A DNA stretch of 6,802 nucleotides from Chloroflexia bacterium (GTDB lineage: Bacteria > Chloroflexota > Chloroflexia > Thermomicrobiales > UBA6265), in the NCBI GenBank assembly GCA_013696525.1, contig JACCYK010000007.1:1-6802 (forward strand). The letters are read 5' to 3'. The first letter of the stretch is position 1. Every line of letters begins with the position of its first letter. Below the pieces are notes generated by a model. It did not search any database. It saw nothing but the letters and a program-made list of their open reading frames with translations, and had not been told where the DNA came from. A program made the translations under genes and the position numbers. Positions 6,758 through 6,802 of the stretch are shown in pieces.

Positions 6758-6784
6758 ATTATCACGTCAAGGCTAGCACGTCAA
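6758..6784 (-). promoter_or_regulatory. Possible promoter of the membrane-protein gene
   Basis: On the minus strand a -35 box TTGACG (6784-6779) and a -10 box GATAAT (6763-6758, five of six to consensus) are separated by 15 bases, shorter than the ideal 17. A second TTGACG lies directly before the -10 (6770-6765), so TTGACGTG occurs twice 14 bases apart. The repeat could be an operator or chance. The boxes closely resemble those in front of comEA (TTGACG, GATAGT). I see nothing in the last 18 bases to the right window edge. Confidence 0.45.
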
Positions 6785-6802
6785 GACCGATCCGGGAGGA
6801 AC

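Overview
The window is GC-rich bacterial chromosome with compact, ordinary housekeeping content and no mobile element, rRNA, tRNA or CRISPR array that I can see. The proteins (an Mfd, a single-membrane-span SLBB plus helix-hairpin-helix ComEA, and a ComEC without a C-terminal nuclease domain), the TTGACG/GATAxT-type promoters and the ACGAC-type heptad repeat would fit a high-GC Chloroflexota (Thermomicrobia-like) genome. That assignment is a guess from general impression, not proven by the sequence.

Layout. Positions 3281 down to 1 (minus strand) hold mfd, the transcription-repair coupling factor, cut off at the left window edge after about 1093 codons. Positions 3282-3553 are the divergent intergenic region between mfd and comEA. 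It holds the mfd ribosome binding site, a terminator-like hairpin pointing toward mfd, one arm of a 15-bp inverted repeat, a good sigma70-type promoter for comEA, and an almost perfect tandem array of nine 7-bp units that becomes the comEA leader. Positions 3554-5568 (plus strand) are a two-gene competence operon, comEA and comEC, joined by an ATGA stop/start overlap. Positions 5588 or so up to 6735 (minus strand) converge on comEC and hold an unrecognised two-span membrane protein with a long disordered, charged N-terminal half. Its true start is unclear: an in-frame TGA at 6675-6673 separates the main frame from a 20-codon ATG frame that sits just behind a plausible promoter.

How the genes work together. 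ComEA binds incoming double-stranded DNA outside the membrane and ComEC is the channel that passes one strand into the cell. Mfd works separately, releasing stalled RNA polymerase and recruiting UvrA for repair. The conserved genes are known families. The parts that merit a second look are the repeat-loaded, promoter-bracketed region in front of comEA, the hairpin in the mfd leader, the short ComEC, and the odd 5' end of the unknown membrane-protein gene.
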